From Aliiroseovarius sp. S1123 (GTDB lineage: Bacteria; Pseudomonadota; Alphaproteobacteria; Rhodobacterales; Rhodobacteraceae), in the NCBI RefSeq assembly GCF_023015885.1, contig NZ_JALKBE010000001.1, forward strand, positions 62,001 through 126,000: DNA of 64,000 nucleotides, in the 5' to 3' direction. Under the pieces are notes generated by a model. That model was given only the letters and a program-made list of their open reading frames with translations. It made no database searches and was not told the origin of the DNA. Shown piece after piece: positions 1-7,761 of the stretch (position 1 is the stretch's first letter; each line of letters starts with the position of its first letter). The position numbers and the translations under genes are program-made.

Positions 1-26
1 TGTCCGCCACTTTGACGGGGCGGACA
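1..26. terminator. Hairpin at window edge, possible terminator
   Basis: Bases 1-8 (tgtccgcc) pair perfectly with 19-26 (ggcggaca) around a 10-base loop, followed by a short gttt. It lies just beyond the 3' end of the minus-strand DUF937 gene and could serve that gene, or a plus-strand gene that ends left of the window. The U tract is weak, so the call is tentative. Confidence 0.35.
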
Positions 27-49
27 GTTTCGAGTTTCTGGACTAAGCC

Positions 50-646
50 TTATTTGGTCAGCTTTTCCATGATGTCGTCCACGATCGACCCATCCCCATC
101 GGCATCCAGCAGTGAGGTCAGCGCGGACAGGTCGGGGCCGCTTTGCTGGCTGCCACCCAGAAGGCCGCCGACAAGCCCCATCAGCCCGCCGCCCGAGCCC
201 TGTGATTGCGCCGCTTGCAGTGCATCGATCGACGCATCCGGCATCTGTTTTTGCAGACCACCTTGGGCCATCGCGCCCAATGCGGGCAGGAAGGCCATGA
301 TTTGTTCCATGCCAATTCCGGTGCGTTCAGCTGCTTGTTCGGCCAGAGCGTTGGTGCCGTTGTCACCCAGCAGGCCGTTCAGGAAATTCGCGCCTTGCGC
401 TGCGCCTTCGGGGCTGGCCGCTTGGGCGGCGTCGTCAAACATTCCGGCCTGTGCTTCGCCTTTCAGCGCGCCCAGAATGCTGTCCAGCCCACCGCTTTCG
501 GCTTGCTGTTTGGCGGCCTTGCCGATCACCGGGGCCAATAGGTTGGTCAGGTCCCCGGCCTGGGCCTGGTCCAGACCGACCTGTTCTGCCAGAGCCGACA
601 GGCCCTGACCATTCTGTGCTTGTTGCAGTAATTGCAAAAGGGACAT
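50..646 (-). CDS. DUF937 domain protein (YidB-like)
   Basis: A 198-residue, Gln/Ala/Gly-rich, soluble-looking protein without a signal peptide. The body (about residues 1-160) has the low-complexity helical pattern of the DUF937 family, with many short Gly-Leu-Leu and Ala-Gln runs. The C-terminus carries an acidic loop LDADGDGSIVDD that looks like an EF-hand or dockerin-type calcium loop (D-x-D-x-D-G). The start ATG is preceded by an aaggaga-type ribosome site on the minus strand. No enzymatic role is established for the family. It stands alone, reading away from the SxtJ cassette on its right. Confidence 0.75.
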   Translation of the reverse strand: MSLLQLLQQAQNGQGLSALAEQVGLDQAQAGDLTNLLAPVIGKAAKQQAESGGLDSILGALKGEAQAGMFDDAAQAASPEGAAQGANFLNGLLGDNGTNALAEQAAERTGIGMEQIMAFLPALGAMAQGGLQKQMPDASIDALQAAQSQGSGGGLMGLVGGLLGGSQQSGPDLSALTSLLDADGDGSIVDDIMEKLTK

Positions 647-1055
647 GGTGTTCTCCTTGTCTAAGTTGCAGACAGAATGACGTGCAGGCGACGCTGACTT
701 AAGGGGAAAGCTGGGCGTTTCGTACCCACGCGGCGTTTTGGCTGGATCGAAATCGGAACAAGATGATTGTTCCAGACACAGTCTGCTGCCACCGGGATGA
801 GTGTCTCAATCCCGTTCTCGCGATGCACCAACCCGCCGTTGCAGCGCTCATCAACTCCACCAAGAAAGCTGTTTTGCGCATCGATTCCGCCCCTGCTTCA
901 AGGGCGTTCTTGGGTGGGATTGCAGCGTGGCAAAGATGGGTGGCAACAATACTCGGACACAGCCCGCGACATCTGCGCCATGCGCACCTTCGGCAGGGAT
1001 TTTGCGATTTTCTAGAAATGGGTTACGCTCGTCCCAGTTTGCGAGGCAATTTTTT
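647..1055. other. Non-coding gap between divergent genes
   Basis: About 400 bases separate the DUF937 gene (minus) from the SxtJ-like gene (plus). The open frames here have atypical composition and no recognisable protein features. The gap should hold the promoters of both flanking transcripts, but I could not pick a convincing -35/-10 pair. A gagg at 1043-1046 is the likely ribosome site of the next gene. Confidence 0.5.
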
Positions 1056-1460
1056 ATGTCTGAACATATTTCGAAAACTGACGTGACCATGGGGTCCGAT
1101 AGAAGCTTTGGCTTGGTCTTTGGCAGCGTTGCTGCGCTGATCACCTTGTATCTGTTGATCCGCGGCGGGGCGTATTGGTCAATCACGGCCGCGCTGGCGG
1201 CGGGCTTCTGTGTGCTGGCGCTTGTCCGTCCGGGGTTTCTGAATCCACTGAACAAGCTGTGGTTCAAATTCGGCCTGCTGTTGCACGGGGTCATCTCGCC
1301 CGTAGTGATGTTTTTGGTCTTCGTGATCGCCTTCGTGCCAATCGCGCTAATCTTCCGGGCGAAGGGCAACGATCCTTTGGACCGAAAGCTTGATCCCGAT
1401 GCACAGTCATATTGGAGGCCGCGGGAGGTCAAACCGGAAAGTATGTCCCGGCAATTTTAG
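1056..1460 (+). CDS. SxtJ-family membrane protein
   Basis: A 134-residue protein. The open frame extends upstream, but the start at 1056 (MSEHIS...) has gagg 9 bases before it; ATG 1089 (MGSDRSFG) is an alternative. After a short polar N-terminus there are two or three hydrophobic segments: about residues 18-35, 40-58 and 75-102, the last containing SPVVMFLVFVIAFVPIALIF. The tail is polar and ends in SYWRPREVKPES. The DRSFG...F pattern and size fit the SxtJ family, named after a gene of the saxitoxin cluster; its biochemical role is unknown. It is the first gene of a cassette with DUF5989, a carbamoyltransferase and an SGNH hydrolase, so a membrane role in presenting the carbamoyl acceptor is a reasonable inference. 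Confidence 0.75.
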   Translation: MSEHISKTDVTMGSDRSFGLVFGSVAALITLYLLIRGGAYWSITAALAAGFCVLALVRPGFLNPLNKLWFKFGLLLHGVISPVVMFLVFVIAFVPIALIFRAKGNDPLDRKLDPDAQSYWRPREVKPESMSRQF

Positions 1461-1489
1461 TAACGATTTCTTAATGGGTGGAGTAAAAC

Positions 1490-1639
1490 ATGTCATTTCT
1501 TGGAGAGCTTTGGTCCTTCCTGCGGGTCAGAAAGAAGTTCTGGCTGGCACCTGTCTTTTTGATCCTCGTGATTTTCGGGGGATTGATTGTCCTCAGCCAA
1601 GGGTCGGCTATTGCACCATTTCTGTATCCACTGTTCTAA
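1490..1639 (+). CDS. DUF5989 family small membrane protein (49 aa)
   Basis: A 49-residue ORF. It starts MSFLGELWSFLRVRKKFW and ends SAIAPFLYPLF. A basic amphipathic N-terminus (RVRKKFW) precedes one membrane helix (about residues 19-36). The LW-FLR-RKKFWL...QGS-IAPF pattern matches the DUF5989 family as I remember it, a small protein usually found beside SxtJ and a NodU/CmcH-type carbamoyltransferase. A strong ggtggag ribosome site lies 7 bases before the ATG. The stop is only 6 bases before the carbamoyltransferase ATG, so translational coupling is likely. No function is known. Confidence 0.85.
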   Translation: MSFLGELWSFLRVRKKFWLAPVFLILVIFGGLIVLSQGSAIAPFLYPLF

Positions 1640-1645
1640 TGTGAT

Positions 1646-3481
1646 ATGACCTATATTCTTGGTATCTCGGGGCTATATCACGACAGTGCAGCGGCCCTGA
1701 TCCGTGACGGCGACATCCTGGCAGCGGCGCAGGAAGAACGATTTACGCGGCAAAAACATGACGCGCGCTTCCCCGAGCGCGCGATCCGCTATGTTCTGGA
1801 CGAGGCAGGCATAACCCTGTCCGACGTTGATCACGTGGCCTTCTATGACAAGCCGTTTCTAAAGTTTGAACGACTGCTTGAAACCTATGTGGCGACCGCG
1901 CCGCGGGGCTTTTCTTCGTTCCGGGTGGCGATGCCGATCTGGCTGAAGGAAAAGCTGTTTCTGCGCCGGTTTCTGGTGAAAGAGCTGCAGAAGATGTCGC
2001 CCAAGTTCGACATGTCGCAGCTGTTGTTTTCCGAGCACCACATCAGCCATGCCGCAAGCGCCTATTACCCGTCCCCGTTTGACGAGGCCGTGGTGCTGAC
2101 CATTGACGGTGTGGGCGAATGGGCGACGACCACCTTGGGCATCGGACGCGGAAGCGATCTGGAGATCCTGAAGGAAATCCACTTCCCGCATTCGCTGGGC
2201 CTGCTCTATTCCGCCTTCACGCATTACACCGGGTTCAAGGTGAACTCGGGCGAATACAAGGTGATGGGCTTGGCGCCCTATGGTGTGCCCAAATACAAGG
2301 ACCTGATCCTCGAGAAAATGGTCGATGTGAAAGAAGACGGGTCCTTCAAGCTGGACCAGCGCTATTTCAACTACACGGCCGGTCTGACCATGACCAACAA
2401 CGCCTTTGCCAAGGTATTCGGCGAACGCCACCGTGCGCCGGAAAGTGATCAGTTGACGCAGTTCCACATGGATATCGCGGCCTCGATCCAGGCGGTGACG
2501 GAAGAGATCGTTCTGCGCATGACCCGCGCGGCGGCCAAGGAATACGGGATCGAGAACCTGTGCATGGCGGGCGGTGTCGCGCTGAACTGCGTGGCCAACG
2601 GCAAGATCCTTCGCGATGGCGCGTTCAAACAGCTGTGGGTGCAACCTGCCGCCGGGGACGCTGGCGGTGCGGTCGGTACCGCGTTGGCAGCGTGGCATCA
2701 GGAACTTGGTAATCCCAGCCTGTCGCATGACGGGGACCGGATGAAAGGGGCCTATCTTGGGCCATCCTATGACACCGAACAGATCTGTGCGGACCTGGAC
2801 AAACTGGGTGCGGTCTATACCACCATGACCGAGGATCAGATGATCGCAGAAACCGCTGCCGCCATCGCCAATGGCAAGGCCGTCGGGTGGTTCCAAGGCC
2901 GCATGGAGTTCGGGCCGCGTGCGCTTGGGGGCCGGTCAATTCTTGGCGATCCCCGCTCGCCCGAGATGCAGAAAACCTTGAATCTGAAGGTGAAATACCG
3001 CGAAAGCTTTCGCCCCTTTGCCCCGTCCGTCCTGCGCGAGGATGTTGCGGACTGGTTCCAACTGGATGACGACAGCCCCTATATGCTGATCGTCGCGGAT
3101 GTGGCCGAGGCGCGCAAGAAACCGATGAGCGCCGAGGACGAGGCGCTGTTTGGCATCGACAAGCTGAACGTTCCCCGGTCGGAAATCCCGGCGGTGACCC
3201 ATGTGGACTATTCGGCGCGGATCCAGACGGTGCATGCGGACACCAACCCGCTCTATCACCGGCTGATTACGCAGTTCAAACGGATGACGGGCTGCCCGGT
3301 CGTTGTGAACACCTCGTTCAATGTGCGAGGCGAGCCGATTGTCTGCACACCCGAAGACGCGTTTCGCTGCTTCATGGGGACCGAGATGGATGTGCTGTCC
3401 ATCGGCAATGTGATCCTGCGCAAGCCCGATCAGGATCCCGCGCTGAAAGAGGACTATACGTCGAAATACGAGCTTGATTGA
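1646..3481 (+). CDS. Carbamoyltransferase, NodU/CmcH/SxtI family
   Basis: A 611-residue soluble enzyme that should transfer a carbamoyl group from carbamoyl phosphate to a hydroxyl via carbamoyl-AMP. The N-terminal Kae1/TsaD-like ATPase half shows ILGISGLYHDSAAALI (residues about 4-19) with its metal-binding His, the second His motif EHHISHAASAYY (about 131-142) and MAGGVALNCVANG near 308. The C-terminal half has FGPRALGGRSILGDPR, FRPFAPSVL and NTSFNVRGEPIVCTPEDA, all family signatures. Length is typical. Homologues decorate Nod factors, cephamycins, saxitoxin and surface sugars. The actual acceptor cannot be read from sequence; membrane-protein neighbours suggest an envelope glycan or lipid. 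Confidence 0.92.
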   Translation: MTYILGISGLYHDSAAALIRDGDILAAAQEERFTRQKHDARFPERAIRYVLDEAGITLSDVDHVAFYDKPFLKFERLLETYVATAPRGFSSFRVAMPIWLKEKLFLRRFLVKELQKMSPKFDMSQLLFSEHHISHAASAYYPSPFDEAVVLTIDGVGEWATTTLGIGRGSDLEILKEIHFPHSLGLLYSAFTHYTGFKVNSGEYKVMGLAPYGVPKYKDLILEKMVDVKEDGSFKLDQRYFNYTAGLTMTNNAFAKVFGERHRAPESDQLTQFHMDIAASIQAVTEEIVLRMTRAAAKEYGIENLCMAGGVALNCVANGKILRDGAFKQLWVQPAAGDAGGAVGTALAAWHQELGNPSLSHDGDRMKGAYLGPSYDTEQICADLDKLGAVYTTMTEDQMIAETAAAIANGKAVGWFQGRMEFGPRALGGRSILGDPRSPEMQKTLNLKVKYRESFRPFAPSVLREDVADWFQLDDDSPYMLIVADVAEARKKPMSAEDEALFGIDKLNVPRSEIPAVTHVDYSARIQTVHADTNPLYHRLITQFKRMTGCPVVVNTSFNVRGEPIVCTPEDAFRCFMGTEMDVLSIGNVILRKPDQDPALKEDYTSKYELD

Positions 3482-3515
3482 TGAAGCGTACGCGTTGCGG
3501 AAAAGGTGTTTTGGT

Positions 3516-4811
3516 ATGATTTCGCGGATTGGATCGATCCTGTGTCTTATCGTTGCCGGATATTTTCTGGCCACGGCAGGCTATGCGTTGCTTCATGCCT
3601 CGGACTATGCGGTCGGCACGGCGCGGGTGATGCGCTATGTGATTGTGCCGGGCGTGATCGGAGTGATCTTCCTGCTGGTGGCGCTGCGGGCGAAAAGCGA
3701 CCGGAAGCTGTTGGTCGGGATCTATGCGTTTTCCGCGCTGATCGGGCTGTTCGCGTTTGAGGCGCTGTTGACGTGGCGCTCTATTCAGGGCGCCGTTGGG
3801 TTGTCGGGGTTCATACAGGATGATGACGCCTCGTATGACCGCTATAAGCGCACCATCCCGCCATCCTATACGTTGAAGGCGCTGAACCGGGATCTGGGCG
3901 TGACCTCGATGGCCGAGATGCTGACGGGCGCCGTGCCGGGGGAAGAGGTTCTGTTGTGCGCGCGCAATGGACAGCCGGTGACATATGTGGCGGATCGCTA
4001 TGGCTTTCGGAATCCTGATGCGGTGCATGATGCTCCGGTCAATCTGCTTCTTTTGGGGGATTCTTTCACCGAAGGTATCTGCTTGCCCGAGGGCGAGGAT
4101 ATCGCCAGCCAGATCCGCGTCAAAGAGCCCGCGGTGGCGAACACAGGTTCGCGCGGGGCCGGACCGCTTTTTGAACTGGCTGTGTTACGGCGGTGGGGAC
4201 CAAAACTGCGTCCAGCGCAATCCGTCATCTTTTTCTTCGAAGGCAATGACTGGCAAAATCTGGACGGCGAACTGAGCCTCGGCTTTCTGACCGATGCGCT
4301 GGACCCAGCGAAACCCGTGGGGCCGGTAGAGAGCGCTGCAAACAGCACAGAGGCGGTCGAGCGCGTGTTGTCCGGTTGGTGGAGCGAACAGCGCCAGTCG
4401 CTAGAAGGCTACCTAAGCCGCAGGTCGTGGCAGCGGAATTTTCTGGCGCTTCAGCAGTCTGCACTGGTGATGGGGATTCACTATCCCAAGGCGACAGCGG
4501 ATAAGCCCGAATATCTTCAAATCCTACGTGCTGCGAAAGCGACCGTGGACCAGTGGGACGGCGCGCTGACGCTTGTCTACGTCCCTCAGGTGGACCGGTT
4601 CGTCGGGCTTCTGCCCAGTGCCACCGTCTATGATGAGCTGCGCAATCGCGTGCGCGACGCGGCGGGGCAGGCCGGACTGGATTTTGTCGACATGGTGCCG
4701 GTCATTGCCGCACAGTCTCCGCCCAGATCGGTCTATGCCGCTGATGGCCATTTCAACGCTTTGGGTGCGCGCCTTGCCGCTGACGCGGTGCTGGCGCAAA
4801 TGGGGAGGTGA
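3516..4811 (+). CDS. Membrane-anchored SGNH/GDSL-type hydrolase
   Basis: About 431 residues. I chose ATG 3516 (MISRIGSIL) over an in-frame start at 3474, because aaagg precedes it by 9 bases and the hydrophobic helix begins at once. Three N-terminal membrane helices (within residues 1-90) precede an extracytoplasmic SGNH domain. This domain has the Ser block LLLLGDSFTEG, the Asn block FEGNDW and the C-terminal Asp-x-x-His block DGHFNALG. The architecture recalls enzymes that add or remove acyl groups on exported polysaccharides. It follows the carbamoyltransferase by 34 bases and is probably cotranscribed. Its 3' end lies only 4 bases from the convergent trxC gene. Confidence 0.8.
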   Translation: MISRIGSILCLIVAGYFLATAGYALLHASDYAVGTARVMRYVIVPGVIGVIFLLVALRAKSDRKLLVGIYAFSALIGLFAFEALLTWRSIQGAVGLSGFIQDDDASYDRYKRTIPPSYTLKALNRDLGVTSMAEMLTGAVPGEEVLLCARNGQPVTYVADRYGFRNPDAVHDAPVNLLLLGDSFTEGICLPEGEDIASQIRVKEPAVANTGSRGAGPLFELAVLRRWGPKLRPAQSVIFFFEGNDWQNLDGELSLGFLTDALDPAKPVGPVESAANSTEAVERVLSGWWSEQRQSLEGYLSRRSWQRNFLALQQSALVMGIHYPKATADKPEYLQILRAAKATVDQWDGALTLVYVPQVDRFVGLLPSATVYDELRNRVRDAAGQAGLDFVDMVPVIAAQSPPRSVYAADGHFNALGARLAADAVLAQMGR

Positions 4812-4815
4812 GGCG

Positions 4816-5256
4816 TCAGAGCCGCGCCTTCGACCGCACGAATTGCTCGATCGCGGGGGCGGGAACGGCGCCAGCCTGACGGGCGACTTCTTTGCCGCCT
4901 TGAAACAGGATCAGTGCCGGAATGCCGCGAATGCCGAACTTGCGCGAGACATTCGGGTGGTCCTCGGTGTTGATTTTGGCAAAACGGGCGTGTGGTGCAA
5001 TCGAACGGGCGGCCTGCTCAAACGCCGGGGCCATCATCCGGCAAGGCCCGCACCACGGCGCCCAGAAATCCACCAATAGCGGCGTGTCGTCATTGCGCTG
5101 GGCTTTGGCCAGCGTTGCAGGATCCAGTTGACGAACCTTGCCGTCATTCAGCTTGGCCCCGCAGGTGCCGCATTTCGGCCCCGCCGACAGTTTGTCTTTC
5201 GGTACGCGGTTTACCGCGCTGCATTCAAGGCAGGTCATTTTCAGGGCGGTGGACAT
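4816..5256 (-). CDS. trxC: Thioredoxin 2 (TrxC), zinc-ribbon thioredoxin
   Basis: A 146-residue cytoplasmic thioredoxin. The N-terminal zinc ribbon has two CxxC pairs (MTCLECSAVN and GPKCGTCGAKL) before a thioredoxin fold with the active site FWAPWCGPCRMM and the cis-Pro motif GIRGIPALILF. This arrangement defines TrxC and supplies reductant under oxidative stress. I prefer the second ATG (5256, MSTALKM), since ggag lies 6 bases before it; ATG 5268 would add four residues. It lies 60 bases downstream of the Lrp gene on the same strand and may share its transcript. Confidence 0.92.
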   Translation of the reverse strand: MSTALKMTCLECSAVNRVPKDKLSAGPKCGTCGAKLNDGKVRQLDPATLAKAQRNDDTPLLVDFWAPWCGPCRMMAPAFEQAARSIAPHARFAKINTEDHPNVSRKFGIRGIPALILFQGGKEVARQAGAVPAPAIEQFVRSKARL

Positions 5257-5316
5257 CTCGGGCTCCATTAATATTCCGTAAGTTGCATATGTGTTCTGCG
5301 TGCAGGCAGATCAAGA

Positions 5317-5742
5317 TCAAACCGTGCTGAGAAGAATGCTGGTTTCGCTGTTGGTGATGCCCTCGACCACGCGGACCTCGCGCAGGACGCGGTCGAAATC
5401 GGTCAGGCTGTCAGCGGTCAGTTGCGCCACCAGATCCCACTTGCCATTGGTCGAGTGGAGCGACCGCAGCTGCGGCAACCCGCGCAAACGTTTGATCACG
5501 GCGGTGGTCGAACGCCCCGAGACCTCGATCATCATGATCGCATGTACCCCGTCCGGCCCGTGATCCTGTCGCGCACGAATGGTGAAGCCCAGCACCGCGC
5601 CGCTGTCCTGAAGCCGGTCCAGCCGAGACTGCACCGTGGCGCGCGAGACACCAAGGATCGTGGCGAGTTTCGAGATCGGCGCCCGCCCGTCTTCGCGCAG
5701 GATGGAAATCAGTTCTCGGTCTAGGTCGTCGAAGGTATGCAT
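5317..5742 (-). CDS. Lrp/AsnC family transcriptional regulator
   Basis: A 141-residue regulator starting MHTFDDLDRELISILRED. The N-terminal winged helix-turn-helix (about residues 4-60) includes GRAPISKLATILGVSRATV and SRLDRLQDSG. The C-terminal RAM/ligand-binding domain contains IMMIEVSG, LHSTNGKWDLVAQL and VEGITNSETSILLS. The open frame continues upstream, but the extension is AT-rich and not Lrp-like, so the start at 5742 is preferred. It is divergent from ctlX–arginase–ocd and probably senses an amino acid such as arginine or ornithine to control that operon; this is inference from position. Confidence 0.88.
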   Translation of the reverse strand: MHTFDDLDRELISILREDGRAPISKLATILGVSRATVQSRLDRLQDSGAVLGFTIRARQDHGPDGVHAIMMIEVSGRSTTAVIKRLRGLPQLRSLHSTNGKWDLVAQLTADSLTDFDRVLREVRVVEGITNSETSILLSTV

Positions 5743-5870
5743 GACAAAATGATATATATAGCTTAGCAAATTGTCAAAAATGGAACCCACAGTTTTGCAA
5801 TAATGAAATACTTTGTGAAATAGTGTGGTTGTTAATCTGTTCATAGTCTCCAACATGAACAAGACCGACC
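5743..5870. promoter_or_regulatory. Divergent regulatory region, lrp / ctlX
   Basis: This 128-base divergent intergenic stretch is strikingly AT-rich (for example gatatatatagc at 5752-5763) against the high-GC genes around it. It must hold promoters for the Lrp gene and for the arginine/citrulline operon and probably Lrp-type binding sites. I could not assign a clear -35/-10 pair. Confidence 0.5.
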
Positions 5871-6827
5871 ATGCCTCAGACATCGCTTCAGGCCCCAAGT
5901 GCCGTCATCATGATCCGCCCACACCATTTCCAGCCCAACGCGGAAACGGCGCAGGATAACGGGTTTCAAACCGCACCCGTCGAAGGCACAGCGCAAGAGC
6001 TTGCCAAGCGCGCCTATGACGAGGTGACGGGTATGGTGGACGCCCTGCGTGGTGAGGGGATCGAGGTGAACCTGTTCGAAGACCCGCGCGATGATCGCCC
6101 CGATGCGGTCTTTCCCAACAACTGGTTCTCGACCCATCCCGGCGGTCATGTGGCCGTTTATCCCATGTACTCGAAAAACCGTCGGATCGAACGCCGCCAA
6201 GACGTGCTTGAGATGCTCAAGACGCGCTATCGCGTGCAGGACATCATCGACTATTCCGGGCTTGAGCAGGACGGCCTGTTTCTGGAAGGCACAGGCGCGA
6301 TGGTGCTGGATCACGTGGAACGCGTCGCCTATGCTGCGCGCTCGAAACGCACCAGCGAGGTGCTGCTCGAGCGCTTCTGCACCCATTTCAACTATGAACC
6401 GATGGTGTTTGATGCCCATGATGCGGAGGGGCTGCCGATCTATCACACCAACGTGCTGATGTGCATCGGGACGGATGTTGCGCTGATCGGGCTGGATACC
6501 ATTCTGGACGCGCACCGACGCGAAGAGCTGTGCGAACGTCTGGCGCGTGGTGGACGCGACGTGATCGCTTTGTCGCAAAAACAGATTGCCGAGTTCGCCG
6601 GGAACGCCATCGAATTGCAGGGTAAAGAGGGCCGCGTTCTGGCCATGTCCGCGCGCGCGTTGGCTGCGCTTGAGCCAGAGCAGAAGTGGCGTATCGAAGC
6701 GCATCTGAAGATCCTGCCGCTGGACATCCCAACCCTTGAAATGGCCGGGGGATCGGTGCGCTGCACCATCGCCGGCATCCACCTTAGCCCCCGCCCCGTA
6801 GCAAAGCCCGAAGGAGCCGCCGCATGA
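5871..6827 (+). CDS. ctlX: Arginine deiminase-related hydrolase, CtlX type
   Basis: A 318-residue member of the amidinotransferase/pentein superfamily. Family features are MIRPHHFQPNAETAQDNGF near the N-terminus, the acidic segment DDRPDAVFPNNWFSTHPGG (about 72-90), LEGTGAMVLDH, YHTNVLMCIG with the conserved His, and a C-terminal GGSVRCTIAGIHL whose Cys (near 298) should be the nucleophile. CtlX enzymes hydrolyse citrulline to ornithine, ammonia and CO2. First gene of an operon with arginase and ornithine cyclodeaminase: the arginase ATG overlaps its stop by 4 bases. Context supports ornithine production. A dimethylarginine hydrolase activity cannot be excluded. Confidence 0.83.
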   Translation: MPQTSLQAPSAVIMIRPHHFQPNAETAQDNGFQTAPVEGTAQELAKRAYDEVTGMVDALRGEGIEVNLFEDPRDDRPDAVFPNNWFSTHPGGHVAVYPMYSKNRRIERRQDVLEMLKTRYRVQDIIDYSGLEQDGLFLEGTGAMVLDHVERVAYAARSKRTSEVLLERFCTHFNYEPMVFDAHDAEGLPIYHTNVLMCIGTDVALIGLDTILDAHRREELCERLARGGRDVIALSQKQIAEFAGNAIELQGKEGRVLAMSARALAALEPEQKWRIEAHLKILPLDIPTLEMAGGSVRCTIAGIHLSPRPVAKPEGAAA

Positions 6828-7753
6828 CGAACATTCACCTACTGGGCGTCCCGATGGAAGAAGGCGCAGGCCGTCGTGGCTGCATCATGGGCCCCGCCGC
6901 CTATCGCACCGCGGGTCTGGCCGAGGAATTGGCTGCGTTGGGCCATAATGTGACCGATCTTGGCGACGCCGCGCGCGAAGATGTGGACGCGGTCGAGACC
7001 GAACACACACACCTGAAATTCCTGCCCGAAGTGGCCGGGTGGACGCGTAGCCTGCACGCAAGATCCCACGCGCTTGCCAAGCAAGATGCGCTGCCGATCT
7101 ACATGGGTGGCGACCACGCGCTGGCGTTGGGAACCGTGACGGGGCACGTGGCAGCGGCCGCCGAGATGGGCCGACCGCAATACGTACTATGGCTGGACGC
7201 GCATTCTGATTTCAACACGCCAGCCAGCTCGCCCAGCGGGAATATTCATGGGATGCCGATGGCGTTTGCCTGCGGGTTGGACGGGTTCCCGGATCTATTG
7301 GGCAAGCCTTTGCCCGCGAAACTGGATCCCGAGAAACTGTGCATGATCGGCCTACGCTCGGTCGACCGCGAGGAACGTGACCTTCTGCAAAGCTCGGGCG
7401 TGCAGGCCCATGACATGCGCGCGATTGATGAACATGGCGTGGCGCCGATCCTGCGCCCGTTTCTGGACGAGGTCGCGCAGGCAAACGGGCTGCTTCACGT
7501 GAGCCTCGATGTGGACTTTATCGAGCCCGACATCGCCCCTGCCGTCGGCACCACCGTCCCCGGCGGCGCCACCTTCCGTGAGGCGCATCTGATCATGGAA
7601 ATGTTGCATGACAGCGGCCTTGTCACCTCGCTCGATCTGGTCGAGCTGAACCCTTTCCTTGACGAACGTGGCCGCACCGCACGTCTGATGGTCGACCTGA
7701 CCGCCAGCCTGTTTGGCCGCCGCGTGCTTGACCGTTTCACCACCAGCTATTGA
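6824..7753 (+). CDS. rocF: Arginase
   Basis: A 309-residue ureohydrolase that converts arginine to ornithine and urea. The binuclear manganese ligands are visible: YMGGDHALALG (His, about residue 93), LWLDAHSDFNTP (Asp-x-His-x-Asp) and SLDVDFIEPDIAPAVG (Asp-x-Asp). The substrate loop TVPGGATFREAHLIME follows. Length and motif spacing are those of true arginases. It overlaps ctlX by 4 bases, and ornithine cyclodeaminase begins just after its stop, so translation is probably coupled. Confidence 0.95.
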   Translation: MTNIHLLGVPMEEGAGRRGCIMGPAAYRTAGLAEELAALGHNVTDLGDAAREDVDAVETEHTHLKFLPEVAGWTRSLHARSHALAKQDALPIYMGGDHALALGTVTGHVAAAAEMGRPQYVLWLDAHSDFNTPASSPSGNIHGMPMAFACGLDGFPDLLGKPLPAKLDPEKLCMIGLRSVDREERDLLQSSGVQAHDMRAIDEHGVAPILRPFLDEVAQANGLLHVSLDVDFIEPDIAPAVGTTVPGGATFREAHLIMEMLHDSGLVTSLDLVELNPFLDERGRTARLMVDLTASLFGRRVLDRFTTSY

Positions 7754-7761
7754 GGCCCAGA

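Noticed and set aside
763-1086. Open frame of 107 codons upstream of the SxtJ gene
   Set aside because: Composition is unlike the neighbours, no ribosome site or recognisable feature, and it overlaps the SxtJ start in another frame.
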